A stretch of DNA of 64,000 nucleotides from Heterocephalus glaber (taxonomy: Eukaryota; Chordata; Mammalia; Rodentia; Bathyergidae). Location of the stretch: NCBI RefSeq assembly GCF_000247695.1, contig NW_004624805.1:58795-122794 (forward strand). Direction: 5' to 3'. Shown here piece by piece: positions 35,656-47,888 of this stretch (the first letter of the stretch is position 1; each line of letters starts with the position of its first letter). The translations under genes were made by a program, and so were the position numbers. The notes below the pieces were generated by a model. That model was not told where the DNA came from and did no database searches. It worked only from the letters and a program-made list of their open reading frames with translations.

Positions 35656-35916
35656 CTTCTTCTTAGTATTTTCTCCCTTAAGTTTAATATTGGCCTGAAC
35701 CGCAAGTTCTTCAAGTTCTTGTTTTGCAGCTTGTTCCTCCTCTGAATCCTCCTCAAATTCAGGTCCAAATTTCTTTCCAGTTTTGAGAAGCAGTTTTTCC
35801 TGAAGAACTTCTTCAAACTGAATGTGAAAAATACCAAAATTTTCTGCCAGCTGTCTTCCACACACAGTTTTGCCAGATCCATGGGGGCCCACAAGGCATA
35901 TTCTTAGTGGAGGAGC
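35656..35916 (-). CDS. AK9: AK9 exon, in-window 10 (kinase domain, Walker A)
   Basis: This 261-nt exon (87 codons, phase 0) carries the P-loop of an adenylate-kinase domain: PPLRICLVGPHGSGKTVCGR. It is followed by QLAENFGIFHIQFEEVLQEK and an acidic insertion (EFEEDSEEEQAAKQELEEL). GPHGSGKT fits GxxGxGKT, and the Lys and Thr that bind ATP phosphates are intact. The acidic insert replaces the usual NMP-binding segment spacing and is typical of AK9. The donor is AAGAAG|gtaatc. Confidence 0.95.
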
Positions 35917-36061
35917 CTGCCACAGTGGGTGGGACATGGAAGATGAACAAGAGAAGTTTGGAATAATTTAGAAAACAAAGCCTATTAACTACTTGTCCTA
36001 AGATGGATGAGTATGACCACTTTACAAACACAGAGTATTCAGACATCAGGACACATGCTAG

Positions 36062-36385
36062 TTTTCTATTGCTGGGACAAAAACTGATGTAAACAACTTA
36101 AAAAGAAGAAAGGTATATTTTGGCTCACAGTTTCAGAGGTTTCAGTCTATGTCTGGCTGATTCCAAGGCAGAAGCAATATGGCAGAAGGATATGATGGAG
36201 GACAGCTGCTCACTGCACAGCAGCCAGGAAGCCAAGTGAGAAGAAACAGGTCTGAGACTGATAACAACAGTTATAACCTTCAAAGCCATGCCCCCAGTGA
36301 CCTACTTCCTTCAATTAGGCCCCACTTCTTAATACATTTAGCTCTGAATTCACCAATGCATTAATACACTGAGAAGATTTGTGTC
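36062..36385 (-). mobile_element. MaLR-type LTR, reverse orientation
   Basis: Ttctattgctgggacaaaaa, then ggctcacagtttcagaggtt, aggcagaagcaatatggcag and ttaggccccacttcttaata: the complement of a rodent MaLR LTR. Confidence 0.65.
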
Positions 36386-38044
36386 CTCACAATTCAGTTG
36401 TCTTTCTTGTTTTCTCCTAATCCAGCCAAGCAGGCAGCCAAGATTTACCATTACAGGATATCAATTAACATAATTCGTTGCATCAGCAATGGTCCTCAGG
36501 AAATATCAACAACCATAAGATCATCTTGTTACCATATGTCAAAAACATTTAATAAAATATAATTGGCTTTGTTTTTAAAAAAAATTTTAATGTTAACAAA
36601 GAGTAGAAAGACACTTTCTTAGTATGATTATAAAAGCTCTTTCTACAACAGAAAAAAACATTAATAGTGAAACTTTTAATTCCTATGTTTTCCATACTGG
36701 AGATAAGGCAGCCTGAAGCCAGAGAACTCATGGTAATATGGGCCATCCATGAGATGCTGAAGTTGTCAAGGACAACAGTGAGAGTTGAGATGAAGTAGCC
36801 GGTAGTCTTCTGTGTGTGGAAATGACTATGAAACTTATAAATGACAGTGACAAGAAGTGGGAATAGGTGACATATCTTAGTGGTATGAGCCTCAAAGGAG
36901 CTAGAGGATTTGCAGTGCTTGAAGTGTTAGGGGAACAGATGGACTTCAAGCAGCAGAAGCAGTAAGGAGAACAGTTCCATCATCTTTTGTCCTTGTGGAA
37001 GGAAATGATCAGAGGAGAGCTCAAAGATGCAGAGGAAAAGTATACCAGACACACAGAAAAAGGAGGAGTAGGTGACTCAATGAATAGGGAGGCATTTTTT
37101 AAAGTTTAAGAATATAGCAATACAATAAAAATATTTGGGAGAAAAATACCAAAAATACTGAAAATATGCTAAAGTGCAAAGTTCAATTGTACTGTGAAAT
37201 GTGAAAAGTGCTGACTTAAGAGTAAACATGCACTGTGTGTCTAAAGAACTCTGGACAATTTTCAGAACACCAAGAATGAAGAAAAGACCTTCTGAAGTTC
37301 CAGGTATTAAAAAAGAGAGATTATTTACCTAAAACTGATAATCAGCCTAGTAACAGTGGATGCTAGGAAATACACATCTTTAATATCCAGGAACCAAAAT
37401 GATTTGCAACTTAGAAATCTAGGTCCTACAAACTGTCTCATGTACCACATTTCTCCAAAAAGCAAGACCCAGCTGGAAAATTACCAGCCTTGAAAACTGG
37501 AGGTCAAAAATGCCAGTCCCAATCTCTCCTTGCCTTACCTGCCTACAGAGCAGCCAGCAAGCAACAGAACAATGAGGGCAACGAGGTCTTATTTTGAGGA
37601 AAAGAGGGTGGATGAGAACCGAACGATAACATTTCAGATATGAATAAAGTTGGTTAAGATGTTTTCCAGCAAAACAAAGGTTTAAAAACCCCACAAAAAT
37701 AAGAGGAAGACACAACACAAAGAACTGTTGATTTTGCCAGGCAGCATTTCTCATGTTAACCGAATCTGGATTCCCTGGGACAAGAGTGGGTTTATGTGCT
37801 TCCAGTGGATTTGTTTCCATTATGAGTTAAAAGACTGGAATTCTGACAAGACGTAAGTCCACTGATGCATCATTTGAGAAAAATAATAAAAATAATGATA
37901 AATCATAAAGAGAATAATATGAAATTATATAGCTGTAGCCTCACATTACTTTTGTATACATTCCACCATGATAAAATTGCTAGAGTAACACCTTCCTCAT
38001 CTAGAGGTTAAACTCTGGCAATTAGGGCTGTCTGCCTCTTGGAG

Positions 38045-38250
38045 GGTATTGAGGTGAAGGTATTGAAGTAGAGAGTGTTGCGGTAGAGGGCACTAGGGTA
38101 AAGGATACCGAGGTAGACGGTCTTCAGGTATAAGGTACTGAGGCTGGGGATATTAAGGTAGAGGGTATTAAAGGAGAGGGTGTTGAGGTAGACACAGTTG
38201 AAGCAGAGGGTACTGAGGTAGGGGTTGAGACAGAGGGTACTGAAGTAGGA
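38045..38250. repeat. 15-bp minisatellite
   Basis: About 14 imperfect units of a 15-mer (consensus near gtattgaggtagagg), one unit being 12 bp. On the minus strand the array stays open and encodes a pentapeptide-like repeat (YLNTL, FNTLY, LSTLY variants) inside a 138-codon open frame (38008-38424). There is no sign that the frame is expressed. Confidence 0.88.
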
Positions 38251-38608
38251 GAGGCCACTGTTTCTGGGGAGCCCAATGCATTTCATGCTTTGCAGAACAA
38301 CTGTGAAACTGCCACCAGTACTGTGAGGACCCACCCACAAGGATTTGCGTAAAACAAAGCAATAGATGAAATCAGAAAACCAGACCAAGAGGAAACCCCT
38401 GCTGAAAGCAACAGAAGAGGACAAATAGCCACAGTGTGCAAATGAGTCCTTAAGTCTACACCAGTAGGCTAGGGATTCTTAGTGAACCATCAACGTATTT
38501 CAATAGTTCCCATGGGCACCATAACATCAAGGTTCATAAAAATGGCCCAAATTATGCAGACCAGTCTAACAGTGTGTTCTATATGCACAGTTTGAAAAGG
38601 TAAAGGTA

Positions 38609-38800
38609 GCTGGGTGTGGTGGCACAGGCCTGTAACCCTAGCACTCTGGGAGGCTGAGGCAGGATTTCAAGTTCAAGCCCAGCCTGGGCAGCCTAGCGAC
38701 TGAAGACAGACTACGTCTCAGAATAAAAAACAAAAATGGGCTGGTGATGTGGCTCAGTGCAAAGGTCCTGGGTTCAATCCCCGGTAATGGGAAAAAAGGT
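38609..38800 (+). mobile_element. Composite B1-ID SINE
   Basis: B1 part gctgggtgtggtggcacagg ... agactacgtctcagaat, then ID part gggctggtgatgtggctcag and gggttcaatccccggta. This is the clearest example here of the fused unit. Confidence 0.88.
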
Positions 38801-38947
38801 AACTGTGTTATCAAAAATAATAATATAATATATTGTGATTCATGCATCCTGACCCAGTAATCCCATTCCAGGGAATTATAGTAATAAAAAATTGAAGAAA
38901 GGAATAGTATATCCTAAGTACCATTTAATATCCACATGGAAAAATCA

Positions 38948-39006
38948 TTTTTTTCCATTTAGTTTATTGGTACATTTTAGGTATACAATACGGTTACATT
39001 CATCAT
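38948..39006 (-). mobile_element. Very short L1 tail
   Basis: Tttattggtacattttaggt, atacaatacggttacattca: the reverse complement of the last ~50 bases of the L1 3' end. Confidence 0.7.
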
Positions 39007-39295
39007 TTTTGAAAAATACTGTGAAAAGGTGTCTAACAATGAATTAGATGTTAAAATGGTACATTAAAGTGACTAAACATTAGGGGATCTATGTGGAAAT
39101 ATATAATTTTTCTTCATATAATTTAGTGGGAAAAACTGTAAATATTATATACGCTAGGAAGTGTATACATCCCTGTGGAAGAAGTAAACACAAAACTTAG
39201 ACTCTTAACTAAAGACCATGCAATGAATGATACGTGTTTTATTTTCAGAAATGAAAAAATTGCCATAATGTATACTTTTGCGATTCTGGTGTGCA

Positions 39296-39296
<1 letters not shown>

Positions 39297-39344
<48 letters not shown>
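39297..39344. repeat. (TG)n microsatellite
   Basis: GT run of about 48 bp with one TTT interruption. Confidence 0.95.
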
Positions 39345-39347
<3 letters not shown>

Positions 39348-39468
39348 ATTAGATTTACCACATGAGCCATTTTTAAGCATATGATTCAGCGACATTACAT
39401 ACACTCACGGTGTGGTGTGCACAGCACCACTGCTCATCCCCAGAACCTTTTCTCCCCTACAGTCCTGG

Positions 39469-39637
39469 ATACTTAGTCCAGAGAGCACTGAGCCACACCC
39501 CAGCCCTTTCAAGTTTCGAGTTTCGTCTGTGAGACGGGGCCTCATTGCATCGCCCAGGCTGTCCCCAAACTTGCAGCCCTCTTTCCTCAGCCTCCCAAGT
39601 AGCTGGGATTCCGAGCATGCGCCACTACTCCTGGCTT
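39469..39637 (-). mobile_element. Composite B1-ID SINE
   Basis: Short ID remnant (agagcactgagccacacccc), then B1 complement (gagacggggcctcattgcat, gtagctgggattccgagcat). Confidence 0.75.
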
Positions 39638-40421
39638 CCAATTTTCCATCACTCCAAACAGGAACACACTTAATACTCACTAAACAGTGAACTTCCATTC
39701 CCTCTTCCTCCAGAATCTAGGCAGAAGAATCATACAGTATTTGCCATTTGCATCTGGCTTTAATATTTTAAAAAATAAGACGGAAAACTTCAATTCTGAT
39801 AAATAAGAATTTTAAATTATCATAAATGAAGGGAAAAAGCTGATCATTCTATAGACAGGGTAACATTAGCCATTCAGCCAATTTTAATCTGTTCAAGTGA
39901 CCAAGAACTCACTTCAAGGAAAGTTGAGCTTTTTGCAATCCAATCAATCACTGTTAGCCCTCCCTCCTGAAAAACTGGCCAGCTAGGGTTGGTTTACTCT
40001 GAAAATAGCCTTGCAGTATGGACCACAGAAGCAGTATCACCTGAGCAACCACAATGCCAGGGGGGATGCCCACCCACTGCATCTCTGAACGGCCCCCAAC
40101 CCCTGAATTCCACATTGCCCCGAGTCTTCTCTAATATCCCTGGCCTGTTCCTCTTGGAGTGACTAACCAGCAGGGGTAATCCTTAATCCAGTAAGCAATA
40201 AATTCAGCTGTGCCTTTTTACTGCAGATTAAAACCAACAAAAGATGCTAAGTGCTATATTATTACTATATTACTATAGAAATCAACATAGATGATTATTT
40301 ACATTATGTTACAAAAATTGTTCTTGAACTTACATGCTTTCATTATATTGTCCTATGAGATTGGGGACTTCACTATTATGAAGGAAACTGGTTATAAGTC
40401 TTTTAAGAAGTACTTGAGTGT

Positions 40422-40565
40422 TGGGCGTGGTGGCACATGCTTATAACTCCAGCACTCAGGAGGCTGAGGCAGGAGATTGCCACAAGTTCAGGCCAGCCTG
40501 GGCTACATAGTGAGTTCAAGGCCAGCCTGGACTACAGAGCAAGACCCTGTCTCAAAAAAAAAAAC
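40422..40565 (+). mobile_element. B1 SINE
   Basis: Gggcgtggtggcacatgctt, aggctgaggcaggagattgc, with the internal duplication typical of B1 (ccagcctgggctacatagtg and ccagcctggactacagagc), then a poly(A) tail. Confidence 0.92.
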
Positions 40566-40606
40566 AGACTTGGGAGCAATCAGTAGGATAGAAATGTTGT
40601 TTTTAC

Positions 40607-40819
40607 CTTTAATGGTTCTTTATGAGCCACATAGTCCTCAGGATGCTCCAAAAACTTTTCTTTAGCCTCAGCACTAGAAAAGTAGTAGATTTTTTCTCGA
40701 TATTTAGCTGCTTCTTCCGTGTTGCCTGGCTGTAGGATGAAGTTTTCTTTGAGAACCACTGGACAAAAATTCTTTGTGTCTCCCAAATGCCTGTGTTTTT
40801 CTTTAGTTTTTTCTTCATT
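40607..40819 (-). CDS. AK9: AK9 exon, in-window 9 (pre-kinase module)
   Basis: This 213-nt exon (71 codons, phase 0 at both ends) encodes NEEKTKEKHRHLGDTKNFCP, VVLKENFILQPGNTEEAAKY and REKIYYFSSAEAKEKFLEHP, then EDYVAHKEPLK. The CPV...IYYFSS.EAKEKFL..P..Y pattern is a small module that recurs just before AK9 kinase domains; a second copy is in exon 16. The acceptor is atttctag and the donor AAAG|gtaaaa. Confidence 0.94.
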
Positions 40820-41999
40820 CTAGAAATATTAGTTAGTTTACAGAATATTAAAAGCCACTTTGCTGCAATGCTAAAGAGAAATTTTTAAATTTTCACCTTA
40901 ACTAATATCTAACCTATAACAATCCAATTTAAAACAACCCACAAAAGATTACCCTGATTCTATTTTAATTAATTAAAAACCAGTTTATCCTATCCCTCTA
41001 ACTTCACATCCTAAATCTTTTATTTTCATAAAAAAATTAAGCTGCCCTGAGAAGGAAGGTGAGGCAGCACAGGAGTGGTGAGCGACTCCAGCCTGTGCCA
41101 GGACCAGGTCAATGGGAGGTCAGCTCCTAAGGTAAAATTACTCTAACTATTATTATTAGGACTAAAAGCCAATCAGAGTCACAACTTCTCACCTATTGCA
41201 AACTAAGTGGGAGATACCTCAGGGTTGCTTTTCTTCCTTTTAAGTGGATATACGATCAAATGATAACTTGGAAATATTTAGTTCAGATGAAAAACACAAC
41301 ATACTTTTCATTTGTGATAAAAATGTGTAAAGTACTTTAAGGATACTTGCAACTTACTTAAAGACTAGAACTACACTGAAATGTTTGTTATAAAATGCTT
41401 ACTCCAGAAATATTCAAACACATCACAATGTATAAGGAGTGAAATTTCCTCTCACCTTTTCCTCCCAATGCTATGCACACTCTTACAGCAGTTTTATTAG
41501 TTCCTTCCAGACTCTGTGCAGAGTCTGCTTTCCAAGAAATGCTACCAACATACATGCAAAACAGACACACACTTAGGCACAAAGATAGCATTTTTAAAAA
41601 TATGAATGAAATACTTTACAAAATTATTGTACAACACACTTCTTTTAACAAAACGAGAAATAACAAACATTTTCTCTAAAGGTGCAAGAATGGGCCAAAT
41701 TGATACTCTTCTCTCATCATTCTTGTTCAATTTTCCTATCTGGCTATTCTAGCTTCAAAAGGAGCTGAGAAGTACTAGTTTTACTTTTTATGTTTTATGA
41801 TATGGAAAAGTTTAACAGACATAGGGATACAAATGCATATGTATCCATTAATAGATATATATATTACCTATAAAACTTCCTTCTATCATTTTTGTTTAGT
41901 TTTAATCTTACTTTCTAAGCCAATTTTAAATGACTTTTTTTGCTAACACTTTTTTGACTTTCAAATTTATTAGTATAACAAATAACTTAAAATAATTTA

Positions 42000-43320
42000 A
42001 AACAATTCCTTTAAAAATCAGATTATATGCCCATTTTTCCTTCAAATGTTATTATTATTGCTCCTATTTACCCAAGTCAGCTTGCTATAAGTTTCTCTAT
42101 TGTATTGCTCTTGTCAGTGAATCAACTTTTTATTATTGGTCTATTGTTTTGTTTTTCTACTTCATTGGTTTTTGCCTTTCATCTTCTTCTATCTACTTTC
42201 TTTTGGTTTATTTTGTTGTATTTTTTCCATGTTCTTGAGTTGAATGCTTATTTTTTCAATCTTTCTAGTTTTTCAATAAATAGATTTAAAAGTAGGGTTG
42301 CTAGACTTAGTGTATACAAAAAAATCTATGCTCAATTGTGCTTGAATTTCAGAAAAAGATAGTTTTTAGTATAAGTACATACCATATATAAAAATTCATT
42401 TATGTGAAATTCAAATTAACTATGAATATATACATCTTGTGACTCTAAATTTCTACTGCTGTGCCACAAAGATTTTATGTGATATTAAAGTGATCATTCA
42501 TATTTAGTACATACTTTCATTATTGATTTCTTATTTAACTCACTAGCATTTAGAAAAATATATATATTTTAAATTATCAAGCATTTACATTGAGGGAATG
42601 GGGAAGTGGTATCCTCCTATGGTTAGTTTTTTGTTGTATTGTGTTATTGTCAGAGAATATGATTTGTAAGGTACCTACTTTTATAACTTGTTGTAATTGG
42701 GGGGGGGGTACTGGGGATCGAACTCATGACCTTGCGCTTGCGAGGCAGGCTCAGTGCCACTGAGCTAAATCCCCAGCCCAACTCACTGTAATTTTTCTTT
42801 GAATTATCACATGGACATTAAAAAGACTGTTCATTCTTTATGGGTATAGAGGTCTTTCTTACAGCAAGTTGAGTTTGGATATTTAACTTCTCAGTGTATT
42901 ATTTTTTGGCAGTGTGTGAGCTCTCAATTCTAAGAGTTGTTAGAGGACTTTATTAAGATTCCACTAGGGTAGCTTTACATTCTCCATATTTCTGATATTT
43001 TCTTCGTACATTTGATACTATTTTATACCTAAGGATCTGAAACTGTTTTACTGCCTAGTTCTTTGTTCCTTTTATAATACAGTGAATTTTTAAAAAATTT
43101 TAGTGCCTTTCTTCTTGAGTTCTACTTCCACTAATATCCAGAATGTCAATTCTTTTTTGTTACCATTTGTCTTTTATATCTTAATCCACTTGAGTCGTTT
43201 TGTTTTTAAAAGCTAATTGTTAAAATTGCCCTACATTTTGTATTAGTACATGTTTAGAACACATAATGAATATATTTATCTTGGGGAGCTGATACACGTA
43301 CAAATCTCATCTTAGTATTT
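42000..43320 (-). mobile_element. Ancient L1 ORF2 fragment
   Basis: Reverse orientation, diverged. Gtgccacaaagattttatgt, gtcagagaatatgatttgta and gactgttcattctttatggg follow the order of the ORF2 endonuclease-to-RT region in L1M consensus. It is interrupted by an ID SINE at 42698-42780. Confidence 0.65.
42698..42780 (-). mobile_element. ID SINE
   Basis: G-rich start, then tactggggatcgaactcatg, gcttgcgaggcaggctcagt and tgagctaaatccccagccca. It is young in appearance and interrupts an old L1. Confidence 0.9.
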
Positions 43321-44065
43321 TTTATGGCCTACATTTTTTGATTCCATATTTTCCTGGGTTGACCCAGAATGATCCTGAAATAAGTTTGAAAGTATGAGGA
43401 ATGCATGTGTTGGTGATGGAGAAAGGAGTCTGAGAAGACGGTGACAGAAGACTCCCTTCCTCTCTCTTCCAGCTCATCAGTACTACGTAGTGCTTGGGAA
43501 AGTGGCTTGTATCCATGGACATCTCAGGTGTGAACTGTACTCTCTAACCTTCTATGCTGGATGAGCACCTAGAGGCAAGCAGCAGAGGGATCAGCAGACT
43601 CATAACAAGATGGACATTCCTAGGAGGAATTTTGTTTGCAGAGATCTGTGGACCTCCTGTTGAATGTGAGTGAGCAACTACCACCCAGGAGTGTTTGTGG
43701 TCTCTCTAGCCCAAGAAAGAGCTGCAGGACGGGAGGAGTCCTCCTTGACCTCAAAACTGGGCAAACAGGAGGGATCCGGGGAACTGGACTTTTATGGTTG
43801 GCCCACTTGCCTCCATTCTTCTGACCCATGGGGAGAGAAGTCACTCTGACCCGCATGATTTATGGGAATAGTGTCACGCTTCAGCAACTGACCTGAACCA
43901 CAATGAACCAGGAAAGCAAGTTGTCAGAAAAATAAGGAAAAGAAAATAAACATACATCTAAGGCTGAGCAGAAGTAAGATCCATCAAATAAAACCAACCA
44001 CCAAACTCTGCAACACACAGATGGAAGAAATCTAATTTCTGAGTAGAAAACCATTTATGAATTGT

Positions 44066-44508
44066 CTTAGTTACTTTTCTCTTGTTGCTAAGACAAAATA
44101 CCTGACACCTTGAGTTAAAGGGGGTAAGGTTTATTTGGCTTACAGTTTGTAGAAGTTTCAGTCCATAACTGGCTGGTTCCAAGGCAGGATGGCAGAGGGG
44201 CAACAGTTCACAGCAGTAGAAGACAGCAAAAAGGAGGGAAGGGGAGGGATGTCACAGAGGAAAAACAGCTCCTGGCTGGCAGACAGATGGCAGCAAAGTA
44301 TCAAGGAACCTTAACAGCCTCTTCCTGCCCCCTTTATCTTATTCAGACTACTTAGAGTGGGAGCACTCACACTCTGAATCCTAGTGCCCTCAGGCCAAGC
44401 ATTGTACCATGAATCAATCACACACTCTAGATGAAGCCACCTTTTAAAAAGCCCCACCTAAGACCACATGAGGCTTTGGGGGTACATCTAGACACAAATC
44501 ATAACATG
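44066..44508 (-). mobile_element. MaLR-type LTR, reverse orientation
   Basis: Cttagttacttttctcttgt, tttggcttacagtttgtaga, ggttccaaggcaggatggca ... acacaaatcataaca. It is the complement of the type at 8692-9095. Confidence 0.65.
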
Positions 44509-45489
44509 GAGACTCAGGGAAACACTAGAAAGTATTTGTGAGTACCAACAAAATATGTAAAGGAACTGAAGAATGGCCACTTGTGGTAGATAAATGAGTG
44601 ACTACTTGTGGTAGATAGAATATTGCACCCCACCAAGATCTCCAGAACCTATGAATATGTTCCCTTACATTGCAAAAGAGATTTTTAAGTATCTTGACAT
44701 AGGAAGATTATCCAAGTGGGTCCAATGTACTTCAAGAAGATGATGGGATGAAGAAAAGCAGAGGCTAACGTGATGTATTCTGCAGGTGGAGAGTGGACCA
44801 TGAGCAAAATAACGCAGGTGGCCTGAGGAGGTGGAAATGGCAAGGCAAGGGTTCTCCCCGAGAGGGAAGGACACAGCGCTCACGTCCAACCCTGGTTTCC
44901 GGTTGGTAAGACTCATTTTTGGCCTCTGATTTTGAGAACTGGACAATAATTTGTGTTGTTTTAACATACCAAATTTGTGATAATTTGTAATAGGAGCAAC
45001 AAGAAACTAATGTATCCCTCCAGAGAGCCCAATGAATGTCCTGCTTTAGAAGGCTAAATGAAAGACATATCTCCAAATATAAGGAAAAATGAGAAAAGAT
45101 GAAAGATTTCAAGGAAAAGATATTTAGAGGATAGATACAAAAGACTTAACAAATGAAAAGTATTCTAGAAGGAGAAAAAGAAAGAGATGGGAGAGAAGCA
45201 AGAAGTGATTTCCCATAAATGGACAAGAAATCACCTACAGACCAAAAAGCACACCAGGTAGAGGCGAGCTAGTGAGAAGGACAGACACCAAACACATCCC
45301 AAACACAACCCTGGAGCAGCAACCCTGAATGGGTTTGTTTGTTTTTGTACTTTCTGTTTGGCAGAAGGAAATATCTTTGTTGTTGAACTTCCCTATTATA
45401 AAATGATACATCCTTAATGTTAAAAAAATCAGAAAACACTGGTTTAAAATGCAAATTACTTTTAAGCCTATCACTTAGAATTACCCACC

Positions 45490-46560
45490 ATTAATACTTC
45501 TAGCCCTTTACTGAGGTATAACTGACATTGAAACTCTGTAAATATTTAAAGTGCAACTTGATAAGCCTTGACATATGAATGTGACACAACCCTACAATCA
45601 AGAAAGTAAACATACTCATTAATACCAAAAGTATGCTCCTGGTTGTTGCATGTATCTGCATTTTTTATTTATAAAAATGTTTTGCCAGTTACTACTGCAT
45701 CCAGTTTGGACTAGAGTTATGACTATCCCTGAGCAACTTTCAATGGATGCATATTTTCTTCCCATGTGGTGAACACTTCAGAGTGGAATGGCTGGGTCCA
45801 ATGATGCACATGCACATAACTTCTAAGAAACTGACAAATTGTTTTTCCAAAGTGGTTGTAAAACCTAACATTCCCACTAGCAGTGTATGAGAGTTCTAGT
45901 TGTTCTCCATCCTTACTAACACTTACTATGAGCAATCTTTAATTTTAGCCATTTCATCATCATCAAATAGCATCTCATTGTGATTTTAACTTATATTTCA
46001 AAATATATTATTATATGATTATACAATATATTATAAAATGTATATTTTATACCTTCATTGCCATGTCTAAAACTTTTTGCCTAATCCAAAGTCTCAATGA
46101 TTTGTTTTCTTCTAAAAGTTTCATAGTTTTAAGCTATACATTTGGACCTATGACTCATTTTGACTTTTTAAAAAATTATGTAACATTTGCTTCAACATTC
46201 ACTATTTTGCATATGCTTATACGACCATTCCAGCACTACTTGTGGAAAGGTCTGTTTCTTGAACTCAGAATTCATTGAGCTTCTTGGATCTGAGAGTTTG
46301 TAATGTTTTCAAATTTGGAAAAAAGTGGCCAATATTTCTTCAAGTATTTTTCTATCTCTCCCTCCCAACGCACACTTCTGATGGATTCCAATTATATGTA
46401 TAACAGGTTGCTTGAAATTATTCCACAAATCACTGATGTTCTGCTCTTTTCCTTTTATTTCAGAATATTTTCCTCTTTTGTTTTATTTTTGATAGTTTCT
46501 ATTGCTGTTTTTTCAAGTTTACTAATCTGCAATAGCTAAACTATCATCATTCCATTCAAT
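45490..46560 (-). mobile_element. Ancient L1M fragment
   Basis: Reverse orientation: tttactgaggtataactgac, agagtggaatggctgggtcc, ttgtttttccaaagtggttg, cccactagcagtgtatgaga, agtttcatagttttaagcta. These are hallmarks of mammalian-wide L1M 3' and ORF-flanking sequence. Confidence 0.75.
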
Positions 46561-47262
46561 GTATATGTCATATTTAGTACTTTTGACAAAAAAGTTTGAG
46601 TTAAGTGTTTGTTATATCCTCTGTATCTCTGCTTAACTTATGAAATTCATAAAATACATTGATAACAACTTTTAAAGTCCTTGTCAGCTAACTGTGACAG
46701 CTCTGGATCAATTTCAATTGACTAACTGTCCTTATTATGAGTAATATTTTCCTGCCTGTTCACAGGTCCAGGAATCTCTGAATGGATGCCAGAATTTTAC
46801 CTTGTATTCCTATAAATATGGTCAAGTTTTGTTCTTGGACACAATTAAGTTATTTGAAAGCAGTGTGACACTCTTGGCTCTTGCTTTTACATCAGGTGGG
46901 GCAAAGGCAGCATTTATCTTAGGTCTTAATTATTCTCCATTCCAGAGGCCAGGTCCTTGTTTGTACCCTATCTCATGGTTTATGAGTTACGGAGTTTTCT
47001 GCTATACTATTAATGAACCACATAGGAGTGTTAGATATTATGGACAGCCTGAGAATTATCTGTAGATACAAGTAAGAGACTATTCTATTGCAGCCCAGAG
47101 TGGGACACGGAAGAAAGCAACAGACATTACAGAAGTCTGATGAGAAGAGAATCTGAACATAGGCAGAACAAAGCCCCCATCTGTTAGCCACCCCACCTAA
47201 GAGTCCCCCCATGACAAAGCACTGAAAGCTATTATCAGAATCACACTGTATGTCATTTATTG

Positions 47263-47264
<2 letters not shown>

Positions 47265-47304
<40 letters not shown>
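47265..47304. repeat. (AC)n microsatellite
   Basis: CA run of about 40 bp ending in accccac. Confidence 0.95.
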
Positions 47305-47306
<2 letters not shown>

Positions 47307-47888
47307 CACTATATATTTGGGTTTAAGTTAGGAAACAAGTTAATTACAAGTCTCTGTTTATCTAACTTAATAAATTATTATTTATAAAGACACAAATTAA
47401 AAGGACATTTCCTATTTTATTATTGTTAGATTGTTAGATGCCTGCACTGGGAAGCTCTCAAATAGGAATGGCTGTCACTGCTCTGATACTAAGGGAAGAG
47501 CCTGGACCTCCACATGCGCTGTTCCTGTTGGTAAGAGCAGGTGCATTACCCTGAAAGCAGCCTCTCAAAGAGCCCACTGCCGAGTTTTACAAAACAACTC
47601 ACCTCTCTCAATTTGTAAAATATACATACTTTTAATATCTACATATTTTTTCCATTTGAAAAGATTTCCCTTTCATTTTTTCATGTCTTTTTTAATACTA
47701 AGTAGTTCTGGCATATTAAGGAGTCAAATGAACCTGGGGTAAGGGGAGAGTGTGTACAAAAATACTCATTTCTAATGTCAAGAATGCCTGTTTGTTTAGT
47801 TGGGGTCCAAAAAGGACAGTTACTGCTTTGGATATATACATTTTCATTGACTTGCCAAATAAGAATGATGGTAATAAAACAATCATGC

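Larger units (their letters stand above)
35917..40606 (-). other. AK9 intron 9-10
   Basis: It contains a MaLR-type LTR (36062-36385), a 15-bp minisatellite (38045-38250), two B1-ID SINEs, a B1, a short L1 tail (38948-39006, reverse) and a (TG)n tract. 36386-38040 shows no family I recognise despite a 133-codon open frame. Confidence 0.65.
40820..47888 (-). other. AK9 intron 8-9
   Basis: This 7.1-kb intron consists largely of old minus-strand L1 pieces (42000-43320 and 45490-46560), with an ID SINE, a MaLR-type LTR and an (AC)n tract. 40870-42000, 43330-44060, 44510-45480 and 46560-47260 show nothing else I can name. With the proposed GC donor it starts gcatga. Confidence 0.65.

Noticed and set aside
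37419..37820. 133-codon minus-strand open frame
   Set aside because: No family, splice or start context was recognised. It lies within an AK9 intron and is probably chance or an unidentified repeat.
38045..38250. Regular short repeats resembling a CRISPR array
   Set aside because: The 15-bp units are directly adjacent, without spacers, in a mammalian intron: a minisatellite.
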